Origin: Epinephelus fuscoguttatus | Taxonomy: Eukaryota > Chordata > Actinopteri > Perciformes > Serranidae | Direction of reading: 5' to 3' | Assembly (NCBI RefSeq): GCF_011397635.1 | Contig: NC_064753.1 | Coordinates: 28,048,322 to 28,112,321, forward strand | DNA: 64,000 nucleotides | Shown: piece after piece, positions 1 through 11,925 of the stretch | How the letters are laid out: each line of letters opens with the position of its first letter | How positions within the stretch are numbered: position 1 is the first letter of the stretch | Translations under genes and position numbers: made by a program | The notes under the pieces: model-generated | Told to the model about the DNA's origin: nothing | Seen by the model: the letters and a program-made list of their open reading frames with translations, nothing else | Database searches by the model: none

Positions 1-206
1 CTGTAGGCTCTCCACCTGTCACTGAGACAAACGTGAAAGACATGCAGACAAGGAGTGGTCATTACACGCGACTATTACGCACGGTTGTGACGGAGCGTAG
101 CTAATGGGTACCTGTCTGTAGGCTCTCCTCCTGTCAGTGAGACAAACATCAAAGACGTGCAGACGAGGAGCGGTCATTACACGTGACTATTACGCACGGT
201 TGTGAG
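1..206. repeat. Tandem duplication with a 115-bp unit
   Basis: Two head-to-tail copies begin at 1 and 116 with the same CTGTAGGCTCTCC start. They stay near identical through the GCACGGTTGTGA block, which ends near 90 in the first copy and near 205 in the second. The first copy may be the end of a longer array lying outside the window. No coding potential was seen. Confidence 0.85.
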
Positions 207-917
207 GTGCACAGCGGCAGATCTCACAGCACACTGTTTATAAACCAGTTTAATTGAAATAATAATAAAAAAAAGTTGTAACATGACTTGGACTACAACA
301 CAAATGACTCGTGACATCACATGGACTTGAGCCTTTGACTTAATAACACTTGAAACCTTCCTAAGCCCTGAGATTATAAAGTAAAGAAAACTTAGAATGT
401 GTGCCATGAATCTATTCATTACCCTTCATTTCCTGAATCATCTACTATTAACACTGTTCATCTCCAGCAAGACAACAATTAATTCCCCAGATGGTCAATT
501 TTGTTTGAACCAATCTGACAGCATCCAATCAAGCTGCAGGAGAGAACCAGGAAGAACTTTCATAACATTACTGAGCACCAGTTGGAAAAAATGATAGCAA
601 AGAAAATTTTGTTCTCATACAAACACTACAGGTGGTCAATTAAAAAAAAAAGCTGCAGCACTCAGAAATAAAATCAAATAAAATGATAAGAAATGACAAG
701 ACGAACACGCAACAACTTTCAGTTTTATTCAACATTTGAAGATGCACAAAGAATGGTCAGTCAAGGCTAATGTTAACATCATTGGCAAGCTAATGCTATG
801 CTAATGTTAGTCAGCTGTTGTTAAAATTGTGTTATATTTTGTGAAGAGCACATCTTGACTTGTTCAGGACTTGAAACTAAAACTTAAGGACTTTGGACTT
901 GACTTGAAACTTGTGAA
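207..917. other. Intergenic, no gene seen
   Basis: AT-rich DNA with short A and T runs. The open frames here are short and resemble no family I know. Nothing functional is visible. Confidence 0.6.
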
Positions 918-962
918 CACACGCACGCACGCACGCACGCACACACTAACTAACTAACTAAC
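918..962. repeat. Compound microsatellite (ACGC)n then (TAAC)n
   Basis: About five ACGC units run directly into CACA and then about four TAAC units. Confidence 0.9.
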
Positions 963-1039
963 CCACCAAAGTCTTAAAAACAAAATCAGTCTTACACAGT
1001 ACCACCACAAGATGCTAGTACAAAACTGGCACACGTCTT

Positions 1040-1450
1040 ACACCAAAGGTTTTGGCTATAGATGTTAGTTATACAGCCCAAAGTGCTATCACCAGAAAAA
1101 TGTTGGCATTGTACATTTCTCCAAACCGTAGCTACGTTATTATATGGCAGATACGTTGAAACTTTATGTTTAACAACACAGTGGTTAATGTGTGGTTAGG
1201 TAGAGGCACAAATACTGCTTGGTTTATGGTTCAGAGAAGATCATGTTTTGGATTAAAATACCCAGCATTGGGGGCATATCCGAGCTGGAAACACAGTGAT
1301 GGGTCACTAAAACACACCCACATCTGGGGGCTAAAACATAGCGACAGTTCCCTAAAAACACCCACATTTGGGGGCTAAAAAGCTACAGAAAACACAGCGA
1401 CAGGTCACCAAAAAACAACCAATTTTGTGGCTTGTTGATCTCAAACACTG
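1040..1450. repeat. Dispersed repeat with internal short tandem units
   Basis: From about 1255 the sequence cycles through a motif of the form GACAGGTCAC-AAAACACCCACAT-TTGGGGGCTAAAA, three times with divergence. The flank at 1090-1120 (ACCAGAAAAATGTTGGCATTG) recurs near 8966. The 1170-1210 segment recurs in reverse complement near 9330-9375. This marks it as a mobile or dispersed family with a second copy at 8.9-9.4 kb. Confidence 0.65.
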
Positions 1451-2830
1451 GTCTACAGTTTGGCGGGTCTAGATGTCACGCTGTCCACCCTCTCCTCCAA
1501 CTTCAGATGACAAGTCAGCTCATGTAAACTGCTATGTCACTTCCGAAACATATGAAACGTGCAAATGTAATGTATTTGTGGTTTGCAGAAAGATAAAATG
1601 CCAACATTTTCTCCTCACGACTAAGCTGCACTATAATATCTTAGGATACGTTTGCCTCTTGCGGGAGCACATGCAGCAGCATCAACAACCCAACACACCT
1701 CGTACAGGCCTTTCTTGAAGACGAAGTGAGCAGCCGTTTGTTTTGAAATACAAGCTCCTGCATTCAAGACTCACCAAGGCTGAAATCTGAAAGCTGTCAG
1801 TGAGAAAGAAAAAAGGTAACAAATTAAAAACAAACAGGGTCAAGAACGATGAATTAGGCTAAACCATTGTAAAATAACATCAGCTGCCTTTAAACACATC
1901 ACTGCTGAGTATCAAGGACAACCAATTAAAGCTTCACAGTCTTAGCTGACACTTGTACAGCATTAATACTCAGCCACTCTCCTTCTTTCATACTTAAATG
2001 TTTCCAACCGTTCAGATATCTTCACCTGAATCTGAAGGTGACATTTACACAGTCTAATACGTGTCCCCTCTCACTCATGTCGACAAAAGCAAACTGGCCC
2101 TGAATATTCAGATCACTGAACACAAAGTGAAATCCAACAGAAGAGAGGTCATCGCTGCTTCACTCACATCTCTGAATGACTTCGATCGTAAGACTCTTTG
2201 TGTCTCTGCTACGCAGCCTTGTACTGCAAAAAAATATTTATTTTTTTTGGCTCCTGTCTGAAGTTACATGACGGATATTCATTATTTGAATATGGCACTG
2301 GGATGTTACAATGTGCAGAATCACAAACTCAACAATATCTGTTTAATGTTAACATCATCACACGTCATGTCTCTGTGCAGCTTTACAGGGCGTGTCTTTT
2401 AAAGGTGACATGTCTGCATACAAAGTCAATAGAAAGACGAGAGGACACAAAACAGATGTGAAATGAGGTGAAACTGTCAGTTGAAAATTTTTTAATAACT
2501 TCATGAGTGTACAGAGATAAGAGGAAAACAGAGAGGCGTCTACAGGAAGGAGTTCCAGGTGAGACACTGATTTAAAAAGGTGCTATATGAGATTTATTAT
2601 TTATAGCTTGTTACCAGCTCTGTAGTGTCTGCATGTTCGCTGTTTGCAAATGAACACAGTCGAAACAAGCTGAGCCAGATGTTTCTCTCATGAGTTGGCA
2701 GACCAAACCAAAGCTGAAATGCTAGTGAATTACAAATGATGATAATAATAATAATCATGACAAAATCACTTGTATGCAGCTTTAAATACTTTTAAGGTGC
2801 AGTATGTCATTCTGAAGAAAGACAGGTGAT
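1451..2830. other. Intergenic, no gene seen
   Basis: Unique-looking AT-rich DNA. Short open frames at 1473-1718 and 2061-2461 have no recognisable domain, no splice context and no neighbouring exons, so I treat them as chance. Confidence 0.55.
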
Positions 2831-3215
2831 TGTTGAGTCTCATTCCCAGGGCGTCAAATAGAGTGCTCCAGGTATGATGTTTTTCTGTAGGCAGACAGGA
2901 AGTTAGCCTTGCACTGGTTCCCTCATGAGATAGCCAATGAGATTTTCCCATTGGATTATTACAACCATGTTTTTAAGACACATAACAAAACATTAAAGTC
3001 TCTTAAGCTTGTGTTGACCACAGACCTTTATTTCAGACATCTAAACCAAAACCCCGTTGACTTTGAGACGAGGGAACCACGAGTGGTAATATGCCAACTC
3101 ATTCCTGGGATTTAGAACTCATTCCTGATGGACTCTATACTGATGACCTTGGGTTGGTAGTGGGACTGAACTGCCAAACCATCGGTATTTGACGATCTGG
3201 GAATGAGACTCAACA
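2831..3215. mobile_element. Foldback / inverted-repeat element
   Basis: A 30-bp arm at 2831-2860 (begins TGTTGAGTCTCATTCCCAG) matches the reverse complement of 3186-3215 at 28 of 30 bases, enclosing about 325 bp. This is typical of a small non-autonomous DNA transposon. Target-site duplications were not resolved by eye. Confidence 0.6.
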
Positions 3216-3504
3216 AACACTTATCTTTTCAACACATTCTCACTCCGACCTCGTCATGGACTTTCTACATCTAGATACAACATGAAAGGTGCCCTGGGTG
3301 CAATGGTTGTTGACTTTCTGGGACACTCTGTCAAGTTCTGCCTGTCTTCTTTCAAAATACACTTGGGTTTTCACAGGAAATTTACTGTTTACATACAGTC
3401 TCTTTCAAAATAAAAGCACTACTTCAGTACAACACCGCAAACTGGCATTTTTGTTCCTTCAAAAATTAACACAAGTGGTTGGGTTTAGGCAACAAAAACA
3501 TGTC

Positions 3505-3605
3505 GTTGAGGGGTGTCAGTGGCTTAGTGGATAGAGCAGGCGCATACCTGATAGCTTTTGTTCATCAGTGTCTGATGCCACAAGTCACTGCCCAAGTGCT
3601 GGATT
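3505..3605 (+). repeat. SINE fragment with a tRNA-like head
   Basis: The stretch GTGGCTTAGTGGATAGAGCA at 3520-3539 looks like the A-box half of a tRNA-derived SINE head. No convincing B box follows, so this is at most a truncated copy. Confidence 0.35.
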
Positions 3606-4247
3606 TCAACGACTTCGGAGTGAGACTGGGTTGATCTTTTTCCAGAATTACATACTGTAGGCCTACCTTTAAAAAATAAGTTTCTATATTTTGAACTTTC
3701 ACTGCCATTTGACACAATAATATTCAGGTTTAGTAGTGCTTGTCATATACTGCTAAATAATTATGTTCTTTAATATATGATTCATAATCATGTGTCCATT
3801 CATTTAAATCTGAACACATGAATCACAATAAATCATCTTTTATTATAAATACTTCCATGATGTACACTGAAGTTACCATTTCAAGAGCACAATGACCCTC
3901 ATGAACTCCCAACCTGCCTCAGAAATCACAGCATCTGGTTACTGACCCTTGCTGGTGGCAGTCATGTGACCACAGCAGAGGCAGTCTCGTGAGGGCGCAG
4001 CATAAACGCACCCGGAGTGTTTCCTTCCTTGACTTGGCCTCAGCAAAGTGCACAGGAGGACGCATGGAGCTCTAGACCTGCAGCTCCATCAGCAACTCCT
4101 CACATGCGTCTGGGGCGCAGCGCGCATGCACACAGAGATGAGCATGGACACGGCTGCGCTTTTCTCCGGACATGCGGATTTAAATCTATTTTAAGAATGA
4201 CTTTTTTCTTATTTCTGTTTATAAGTAACACAGTTTAGCAGACATTC
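3606..4247. promoter_or_regulatory. Upstream region and presumed 5' UTR of rassf10
   Basis: AT-rich DNA gives way at about 3950 to GC- and CpG-richer sequence (CGTGAGGGCGCAG, GCGCAGCGCGCATGC) leading into the rassf10 start codon. This is the likely core promoter and 5' UTR. No convincing TATA box was found. An upstream frame at 4017-4238 ends nine bases before the rassf10 ATG and could act as a uORF if transcribed. Confidence 0.45.
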
Positions 4248-5585
4248 ATGATGGAGCCGGAGGAGAGTAAGATATCAGTGTGGGTCTGCCGAGAGGAGAA
4301 GCTTGTCTTCGGCTTGTCAAAGCGCACAACCTGTGCTGATGTTGTCCAAGTTCTTCTGGAGGAGCAGAAATCACAGCACGGCCTCTCTACAGGGTCATGC
4401 CCACAGTCTTACTGCATCGTGGAGAAGTGGAGAGGATTCGAGAGGATTTTACCAAACAAAACCAAGATTTTACGGCTGTGGCTGGCGTGGGGAGAGGAGC
4501 AGAGAAATGTGAAGTTTGTGTTGGTGAGAAGTGAGGCGTCTTTGGCGAACCACGGAGCCCGGAGCGCAGAGGCGCGTGTGGTGCCCAGCAAACACAGCCC
4601 CTGTGTCACCAAGGGGACCGCCGGGCGGTCTCCCATGAGTGGCATCTCACCTGAGAAACAGCGTCGGATCGTCCGGAAAGCTTTCAGAAAGTTGGAGAAG
4701 ATCAACAAGAAGAGGGCGCAAAGAGACGCGTCCTCTGCTGAAAAGATGGAAACTTTGGTTCACCTGGTGATTTCTCAGGATCATACAATCCGCCAGCAGA
4801 TCCAGAGGCTCACAGAGCTGGACGCAGACATCGAGAGGTGCGAGGCTAAAGTGCATTTGGACAGAATTCAAAGACACGGTGTTAATTATGTGCAGGACAC
4901 GTATTTAGTGGATGCTGCTGCGGCGGGCAGCCGGGAGGGAGACACAGTGTGTTCACCAGAGACTCTTGCCAAGTTTGAAGAGTATGTCCGGCAGTGTGAG
5001 GAGGTGGTTAGACTACAAGAGGAGCTGTGGGAGCAGGAAGCCCTTATAGACATTTTCACGGTGCAGATCCAGGAGGAGCTGAACCACCGCTGGATGCAGC
5101 GGAGGAAAGAGGAGCTGCAGAGCAAAGACGCAGAGCCTGGCGAGGGCGCACCGTCCCTCCCCGGCACAGGGGCAGACACAGCACCGGAAAACGAGCTGCT
5201 TTTGGAAGAGGAGAGGATCAGGACACAGCTAGATGCGAGTTTGTACATCGGTCTGCGCCTCAACACGGATTTAGAAGCTATTAGGAGCGATTTAGAGCTG
5301 ACCCAGGAGATTTGCGGGGCGAGGGAGAAGGAGATGAGGGATTTGCTGGAGAAAGTGAACACTTTGGACATAGAGGAAGGGACAGTCAGTGAGGAGAGAT
5401 GTAGCCACGGGACAGATGATAAGATGGGGATGATGAGCACTTTGGAGAGGAAGAGTGAGTGGGTGGAGCAGGCCAGGGGTCTGTCCAAAGCTCACAGTGG
5501 GAACGACGACGACTCAGACACTGGCTTAAGTTCTCTGCACAGCCAGGACTCAGACAGCCACCCTGTGTGGGAGTCACTGGTTTAG
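4248..5585 (+). CDS. rassf10: Ras association domain-containing protein 10
   Basis: An intact intronless frame of 445 codons encodes an N-terminal RASSF family member (RASSF7-10 group). These are adaptor proteins with an N-terminal Ras-association/ubiquitin-like fold and coiled coils, implicated in cell-cycle and growth control. The RA fold covers about residues 8-98 and includes [20 protein letters not shown] and [18 protein letters not shown]. Conserved family blocks follow: [14 protein letters not shown] near 140, [18 protein letters not shown], and [20 protein letters not shown]. Coiled-coil-rich sequence then leads to [14 protein letters not shown] and the terminal [16 protein letters not shown]...ESLV. 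These details match RASSF10 rather than RASSF9. It is shorter than the human protein (about 507 residues) because acidic and Ser-rich insertions are absent. Two adjacent ATGs (4248 and 4251) are possible starts; the second aligns with the human start. The a/b paralogue is not resolved. Confidence 0.95.
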   Translation: MMEPEESKISVWVCREEKLVFGLSKRTTCADVVQVLLEEQKSQHGLSTGSCPQSYCIVEKWRGFERILPNKTKILRLWLAWGEEQRNVKFVLVRSEASLANHGARSAEARVVPSKHSPCVTKGTAGRSPMSGISPEKQRRIVRKAFRKLEKINKKRAQRDASSAEKMETLVHLVISQDHTIRQQIQRLTELDADIERCEAKVHLDRIQRHGVNYVQDTYLVDAAAAGSREGDTVCSPETLAKFEEYVRQCEEVVRLQEELWEQEALIDIFTVQIQEELNHRWMQRRKEELQSKDAEPGEGAPSLPGTGADTAPENELLLEEERIRTQLDASLYIGLRLNTDLEAIRSDLELTQEICGAREKEMRDLLEKVNTLDIEEGTVSEERCSHGTDDKMGMMSTLERKSEWVEQARGLSKAHSGNDDDSDTGLSSLHSQDSDSHPVWESLV

Positions 5586-5848
5586 GATTTTACCAGGAAG
5601 CTTGCTTTTCTGACTGTTTATCAGTTTTCAGTGAGAAAAAGACCTTCTACAGTCTCAGGGATCACATTTACTCTGAAGTAAACTAAAGTTTGTGATAATA
5701 TTTCCACATTGATAAAAACTGCATTTATTTTACACACATATTCATATATTTCTATGACATCTTCCTTAAACTGGTTTAAGAACTATTACAGTCTTTATTT
5801 GTTGGGGTAATACATTTTAATCTCACAAAGAAAGTTGTTTGACATACA

Positions 5849-5854
5849 AATAAA
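5849..5854 (+). terminator. Polyadenylation signal AATAAA, rassf10
   Basis: A canonical AATAAA lies 264 bases after the rassf10 stop codon, followed by a T-rich stretch. It is the first canonical signal I see downstream and predicts a 3' UTR of about 0.3 kb. Confidence 0.6.
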
Positions 5855-5869
5855 TCCTGTTTTTTAAGC

Positions 5870-6790
5870 TTGACTTCATTTGCTCCCTTTCTTTCTGTTT
5901 GCAATGACCCAAAAGCTGAAAACAAAAGTGACATTTAAAACCTGTTGGATGTTTGAGTCAGGACTGCAGGGTGCACAGTTAAGACATGACATGAGATGAC
6001 AGTATGAAATAAGCCAAACTCACAAACTGTGCCAAAAGCAGACGATTTCCACAACCTCTGCCATGTTAAGACACACCTCTGAGACAGCAGGGCGACGCAG
6101 CCAAAACACAAAGTCAAAGGTCTTTAGGATTATTCTGCAAGACTGTAAACAACATCTCAGCTTTCACTGTGACCCAGACGCTGACTGATAAAGACAACCT
6201 CTTTGCTGTGAATCATAAAGTGATAATAAAATCTGAAGTCAAAACAGAAAGCTGCTCTGCTCTGTGTCCTGGACGACTCACAAGCAGAAATGACCTCTGA
6301 CAGATGATAAGACATTTTTTACACAGACAGTCTGATAGAGACACACACTGTGAGAGCTGTACTCTCCAGATGATTATGCGTCCTGACACAGAATGATTGC
6401 TGTTGAGCTATACTGAGAGAAAATTGTCTCACAGCTGAATTCAGCTATTCGTGTATTTTACATGCGCCATTAAAGTTTTGGGACAGCAGCACACAGCGTC
6501 CACTTTTCATCTGCCAGCTGCTGAAAAACAAGAGAGGCTTCATCCTTCATTTACCCAAATGAAAACACAGCACAGGCTGGTTTAGGTCTTTGATGTCTTA
6601 TGAATCACCAGCACAGTCCCCCTGCCTTTTCCTAAGTCTAACACAGCTGTGCCAACAACAACATCTTCAAACACACAAAGAATCAGAAAAAAACTTTTAT
6701 CGCAGGAAAACTTTTGTTGCAGTTAACAGATATGTGCTCGGAAGTTTTTTGATCCCTTCACTTTTCATTTCCTCACACTCCACAACTAAA
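5870..6790. other. Intergenic, no gene seen
   Basis: Moderately complex DNA downstream of rassf10. No open frame with recognisable homology and no repeat boundary were seen. Confidence 0.5.
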
Positions 6791-7560
6791 TATTCAATTT
6801 TTTCTTTTTATTCTGAAAAAGACAATATTCACACTAAGCTGTTCACATGGCTGATGACAATGCAAATTCCACGGATATTCCCATTTACATGCAGCTGTGC
6901 ATACTCCAAGTCATGTGCCCTAGCATGTTTACCACGTCAAAATATAGAAATGGCTGGAGTCACTTGTAAGTTTTCCACCAGTGGCGGACTTTCAATCGTG
7001 CAAACACAGCCTTTACTTTATGAGTTTATTTGAGCAGGGACAATGCATACTAATCGACAGTGACAGACAGTAAAACATGCATAAAACTGTAAGCTGCAGT
7101 CCCTGGGCTAGATGTTAAAGCCAAAAACATCCCTCTCACTACATCAACCACCTGCTTGAAAAGGTTGGTATTGAGATTTTTGCACATATTCAAACCTGTT
7201 GATATTCAAGTTTTTCATAATGTTTAAAAGAAGTTGTGTTTCTTCTTCCGACCAGAAATGTTGGCTTCTCTCTTGGGCATGCATCTCTACTCCGCAGCTT
7301 TGCAAACTGTTGGTTTCTGTACAACGCTTTCATTACAATGCACAGAAACAACCATAAACAGACAAAAAACAAGTTTAAACAATGCTCCTTAAAATGGAAT
7401 AATACCAGCATATCCCACGTCTTAATCGGAAAATGCTTCATTCAGAAAAAGGCCAAATTCTAAATATCCAAACCAAATATGCTGTTTACACGACCCCTAT
7501 CAAATTCAGAGTACTGTCATATTCGGAATAATAGTGGAATATTAGTGTGCGAACTTAGGA
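6791..7560. repeat. Dispersed repeat copy A (partner at 16.1-16.5 kb)
   Basis: 7188-7330 and 7395-7450 match 16165-16320 and 16437-16490. Shared blocks include TTCCGACCAGAAAT and CATATCCCACGTCTTAATCGG. The outer parts (6800-6960 and 7480-7560) look roughly mirror-related, suggesting a DNA-transposon-like element. About 200 bp at 6970-7150 looks like a separate insertion. Confidence 0.55.
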
Positions 7561-8934
7561 CATTGATAACTATTGATGCCAGGTTGGTATTGACGCAGAC
7601 AATGGCCCTGGTGGATCAGGCATCAGCCACGATGACACTCAGCCACATCAAATGCAGACCTACATGTTGTCAAAAGGGTTCAGTGTGATTTCAGCTTTGT
7701 ATTGTGGTGCTGCTGCACACATATGAACTCTGTGACCTACTGACGACAAAGCTCTGAATATGATTTGTAGCCCTGAGACACTGTCCAAGGCCTTTTTACA
7801 TAAACAAAAATGCTTTGTTTATACTCAGTATGGTGCAATCTGTGACTTCCCTGCTGCAGCCACTGAAAAACACCCTCCATCTGGAGTTAAGACAGAAAAT
7901 ATGATACTACTGCTCATTTCTTTAAAGTCATTTAAAGACTGTCAGGCTTGGTGCTACAGAACAAAAAACATTAAAGCAGGATTAGAAGCAGTATAGAGTA
8001 TAGAGTGTCCGCCCTTGATAAACCCGCCCATGTGCTGCTTTATACCTGAATACACAGTGATACACAAGACAACACTGAAGTCTACATTACTACCTGTGTC
8101 CCAGGAGCTGTATGCCTACTAAATAAAAGGTGTATTGAATTATTGAAAACCACAGGAAGAAAACAGGAGTGGTTAAAAGTGGTTTCTCAGTATATACAGT
8201 GACGGAGCAAACAAACTGTTACATAACTGTCAATGTGTGTGAATACTGGAGGATCATTTGGGGTAGAGTGTGTTCTCCCAGTGTGCTGTGTTACACAGCA
8301 GTGTGGGTTCGGCATTATTTAGTATCACAATATTTTAATTCTGGTACTCCTCAGAGACTTAGTGTTTATCATCAAATGATTGACAGGCAATGTGTCATCA
8401 TCTATTATTATTATTAGCAAAACAAAACATAAAGGAGTTCTCCACCCAAAAAATTACCACTTGTTAATCAATTCGTCAAGCCATGTTACCACAGATACTG
8501 TCCATAACTCACAGACCAAACAACCTGCTGTGTTAATCCGCTGCCAGAGCAGCAGATGTGACTGACAGAAACCCAGCAGTTCCACACAGCAGGATTTACA
8601 TTACTACCTCCAAGGCGAGGCACATCTCTCCATCCTGTCAGCAGTTTGTAACCACCTACCGTCAAAGTGATGGTTTTTAGCCCTCGACAGATCAAACAAA
8701 GGTAAATCTCTTTCTCCAAATCAGTTTGGACAAGCAATTAGAAAGATTTTACTGCTCACAGCTCCTGTTTTACTGTGCACTGCATGAAGATGTTACCTGT
8801 TGATCACAGAGACTTAAACACAGGTTTTACATTTATGACGCAGCTCATATTGTCTTTAATGTGCTTTGAGATTCTGATACAAACTCTACCAAGACAGTGA
8901 ACTAACAAATAGTCAGTTGGGACTGGTATTTCAG
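7561..8934. other. Intergenic, no gene seen
   Basis: Only short open frames without family resemblance are present. A run of ATT repeats occurs at about 8402-8415. Confidence 0.5.
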
Positions 8935-9400
8935 ATGAATGTTGTATTTTAACAACCCAGTTACCAGAAGAAAATGTTGGCATTGTATGTTCTGCACTCC
9001 TGCACGATTTATACGGATCAAATCAACCTTTATAAAGATACGTAGTATATGAGCTGACTCCGTCATCAGGAGGTGGAGAGCGGAAGAAGGCTATGTTTTA
9101 AAGAGTCATTGCTGTGTTTCAATCAGCTTTTAGGCTCCACAGTGGGTGTCTTGGAGTGACCTGTCGGTGGGGACAGCGTTATAATGATGCTGCATTTACT
9201 GCCTAGATAGTGGTACGAAAATCGGTTGTTTTCTATAGAGATGTCACTGCTTTTCCAGTGGGGATTGTGCCCCAAAAAACCCTGTATTTTAAGCCAAAAC
9301 ATAAACTTTACCTTAGCATAACTACATGGTTATGGGCCTACACCTAACTGCACATTAACCACAGCATTGTTTTCACTGCCTTAAGTAGGGCTCTAACAAG
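8935..9400. repeat. Second copy of the 1.0-1.45 kb dispersed repeat, rearranged
   Basis: It shares ACCAGAA-AAAATGTTGGCATTGTA with the first copy. It carries the GTGACCTGTCGGTGGGGACAG type tandem motif in the opposite orientation, and its end at 9330-9375 is the reverse complement of 1170-1210. Parts match directly and parts inverted, which points to an element with inverted terminal portions. Confidence 0.55.
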
Positions 9401-10025
9401 ACCTGTATTTATACTGAACCATTTGGTACAAGGTTTTCGGTTTGGCACGCATCTCAAACCAAGCGATTCTTAAAACTAGCATGTCAACTCATTTACTCCT
9501 GCTGCACCCAGTGTGTCAACAGCTACAACTAGACGAAAACAACGAGCAACACGCACTACATGCTAACGTTATCCCCATACAATTAGGCAGCCATTCCCAG
9601 CTGATTCAAACAGAGCAAAAGAAATCATTGCGATGATTGGTAATGTTACATTTATAGTCGCAGATGTGACCAGAGTCTGTGGTGGAAAACGCAGGCTTTA
9701 CAAACATGCTGAATGTAATGTATGTAGTGTATATAATGTTCACTATTCCCATTACTTTACGATGGATGTTTAATAAAAATGGTAAAAATCAAGCAAATTT
9801 CTCTGGCATTTATACTTGTTACAGTATAGAAAATGCATCCCACCATGACACCACCATGTTGTATTCGAGTGAACCGTGAAGTTTGTGAATCATTCCAACC
9901 CTGGTCTCAACCCTCAAACAGCTCTTGGTAGCAGTGAGGCCAAAATATCCTCAGTTTCCTAAAAATGTCCTCAGTGTCAAGGTCTGAAACTCAAACTGGT
10001 CCTTACAAAGATGGAAGTACAAGTG

Positions 10026-10031
<6 letters not shown>
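9401..10031. other. Intergenic, no gene seen
   Basis: No gene or repeat boundary was recognised. Confidence 0.5.

Positions 10032-10082
<51 letters not shown>
10032..10082. repeat. (CA)n microsatellite
   Basis: About 25 uninterrupted CA units, preceded by a short GCGC run. The poly-His/Thr frame over it is an artefact of the repeat. Confidence 0.98.
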
Positions 10083-10084
<2 letters not shown>

Positions 10085-11610
10085 CCATCTCAAGTGTCTT
10101 TGTCCTTTGAATTTAGGGCAGCATCATTGTCAAACAAGGGGAAGTACTGTATTACATGCCCTGTGAATGGCAGCCTTCCTGCCTCTTGACACACAGCAGC
10201 ACTCTCTTCTCTCATGTGGCTCTCTTTTCATTTGCCACTTTGTTAGACAGAGGAACATAAATTAGCCTGACCTGATAGAAGAAAACCCTTTATGTGACCT
10301 GTGATGAGTGTGAATGTAATACTACGTACAGTATTCTCAGAGGAAAACATGAGCACATTCCTCGTCCTTTGTTTCAGAGCTGAGGTGAAGTCTGGAGTGT
10401 TTCCCACATTGCTGAATGGGGGTTGCATAAATGTCTACTTCTGACTGTGTGGAGGAGTGTCCCCGAACTCTGGAGCCACTCAAGAGGAAATTCAGGAATC
10501 TCAAGTGTCCCTCTCTGAAGCTTTTCGCTGAGCTGGCATGATTAAAAAGACAAAAGGTTTCGAGGAATGTTACTCCTAATTTTAAACATTCGTGTCTCTG
10601 GTCAGAGCTTCCTGCAGCCTGTCTGATAGCCTCTTTGTCTCCCTTATCACACAAGTATATCCAAAATTTGGCCCTTTATTATAACTTCCTGGCATGTGCA
10701 TAAACATCCCTGTGCATGCTAACAAAAACATGCCAGACGCGAACAAAGAAAATGTCACAGTCTTTGTTCTGGGGTCATCACAGGGTTCACGGGTCATCTT
10801 ATCAGAGGTTAAAGTTACTGAAGCTTCGCTGCCATCTGACTCTTTCTGCTGGGAGGTCATGAAGGTGAACAGTAGGGAGGTAGGAGCCAGTGAAGGAAGC
10901 ACACTTTACTCTAGCTCTTCATGGACAGAGTGGAGGGTTTCATGTGGTGGTGCGAGAACAGCAGGAGACCAGAGGTCTCTGCACGGCCACTAAATCATTA
11001 TGTCACCTCGGTTAACGCCATAAAGAGCTGTGGGACTCTCTCCATGCCTCAAATCTGTCTAAATGATGGAAAGACAGCCTGAATAATATCTTCTTCAGAG
11101 GAGATTTTCACATGTTGGCAGGTGCTGTGTTTACACAAAGGCTGATAATTCAATTATAACCTGATTACAGCAATATTCCAATGAGTTATCTTAGTAGCAG
11201 CAAGTCAAAATCAAAGGAAGCGCAGAAAGAAACCTTGGCTACTGCTCAGCAAGGATTAATCTGAGTCCATTAATCCGAAAGAAATCTGAGTTTCTCCAAT
11301 TTCTGAGAGAAATCTGAAAAATTCTTGAGCCATATCAGGGATGCTGTTAAGCATCTGTGTGAGATGCACCCAGCTTTCCACCAACTCCAATGTAAACCCA
11401 TCCACCTCATTATTAGATGCTCTATTAGAGCAACTGACATAGTTAAAGAGCATGGACGTCTGCTAAGGGAAGGCACGAGGGGAGGTAAATGGGCCCATCG
11501 AAACACCAGGCATTGACTCTGGAGACTGGTGTTTTAGACCATCAGACAATAACATATGTTACAGCATTTGTGCCACACAAAGCCCAGTGTTTTTTTGGAA
11601 TCCGCAACTT
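10083..11610. other. Intergenic, no gene seen
   Basis: Overlapping open frames occur on both strands at 10.3-11.0 kb (up to 106 codons). They lack family resemblance, signal peptide plus domain architecture, or splice sites in phase with neighbours. The block has fairly high sequence complexity and could hold conserved non-coding DNA. Confidence 0.45.
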
Positions 11611-11621
11611 TTTCCTAAACA

Positions 11622-11925
11622 CTGCTGACACTGGGAGAGAGGCAGGGCACACCCTGGACAGGTCGCCAGACTATCACAGGACTAACACACAGCAACAGAA
11701 AACTATTCATGCTCACATTCAAACCTACAGCCAATTTAGAGTCATCAACTAACCTAACCTGCATGTCTTTGGACTGTGGGAGGAGACTGGAGTATCCACA
11801 AATCCATGCTGACACAGAAAGAACACGCAACACATAGATGTACTCCCCAACCCCCTGGTTCCAACCAGGAACCCTTTAAATGTGAGGTGACAATGCTAAC
11901 TGCTGCACCACCATGCTGCCCTTAA
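11622..11925 (-). repeat. Dispersed teleost repeat, copy 1 (reverse orientation)
   Basis: Shares with 27.9-28.2 kb (opposite orientation) and 61.8-62.6 kb a characteristic order of blocks: CACCCTGGACAGGTCGCCAG, CTATCACAGG, CATTCAAACCTACAGCC, CTGCATGTCTTTGGACTGTGGGAGG, a GTTCCAACCAGGAACCC segment, and GAGGTGACAATGCTAAC. The element class is uncertain; the GTTCGAA-like box could be a tRNA-type B box. Confidence 0.75.

Noticed and set aside
4017..4238. 73-codon frame just upstream of rassf10
   Set aside because: No similarity to RASSF proteins. It ends before the conserved start and is at most a uORF.
4886..5488. 200-codon minus-strand frame across rassf10
   Set aside because: It is antisense to a strongly conserved coding exon, Ser/Leu-rich as expected for a shadow frame, and resembles no family.
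9965..10189. Frame with a long His-Thr run
   Set aside because: It is the translation of the (CA)n microsatellite.
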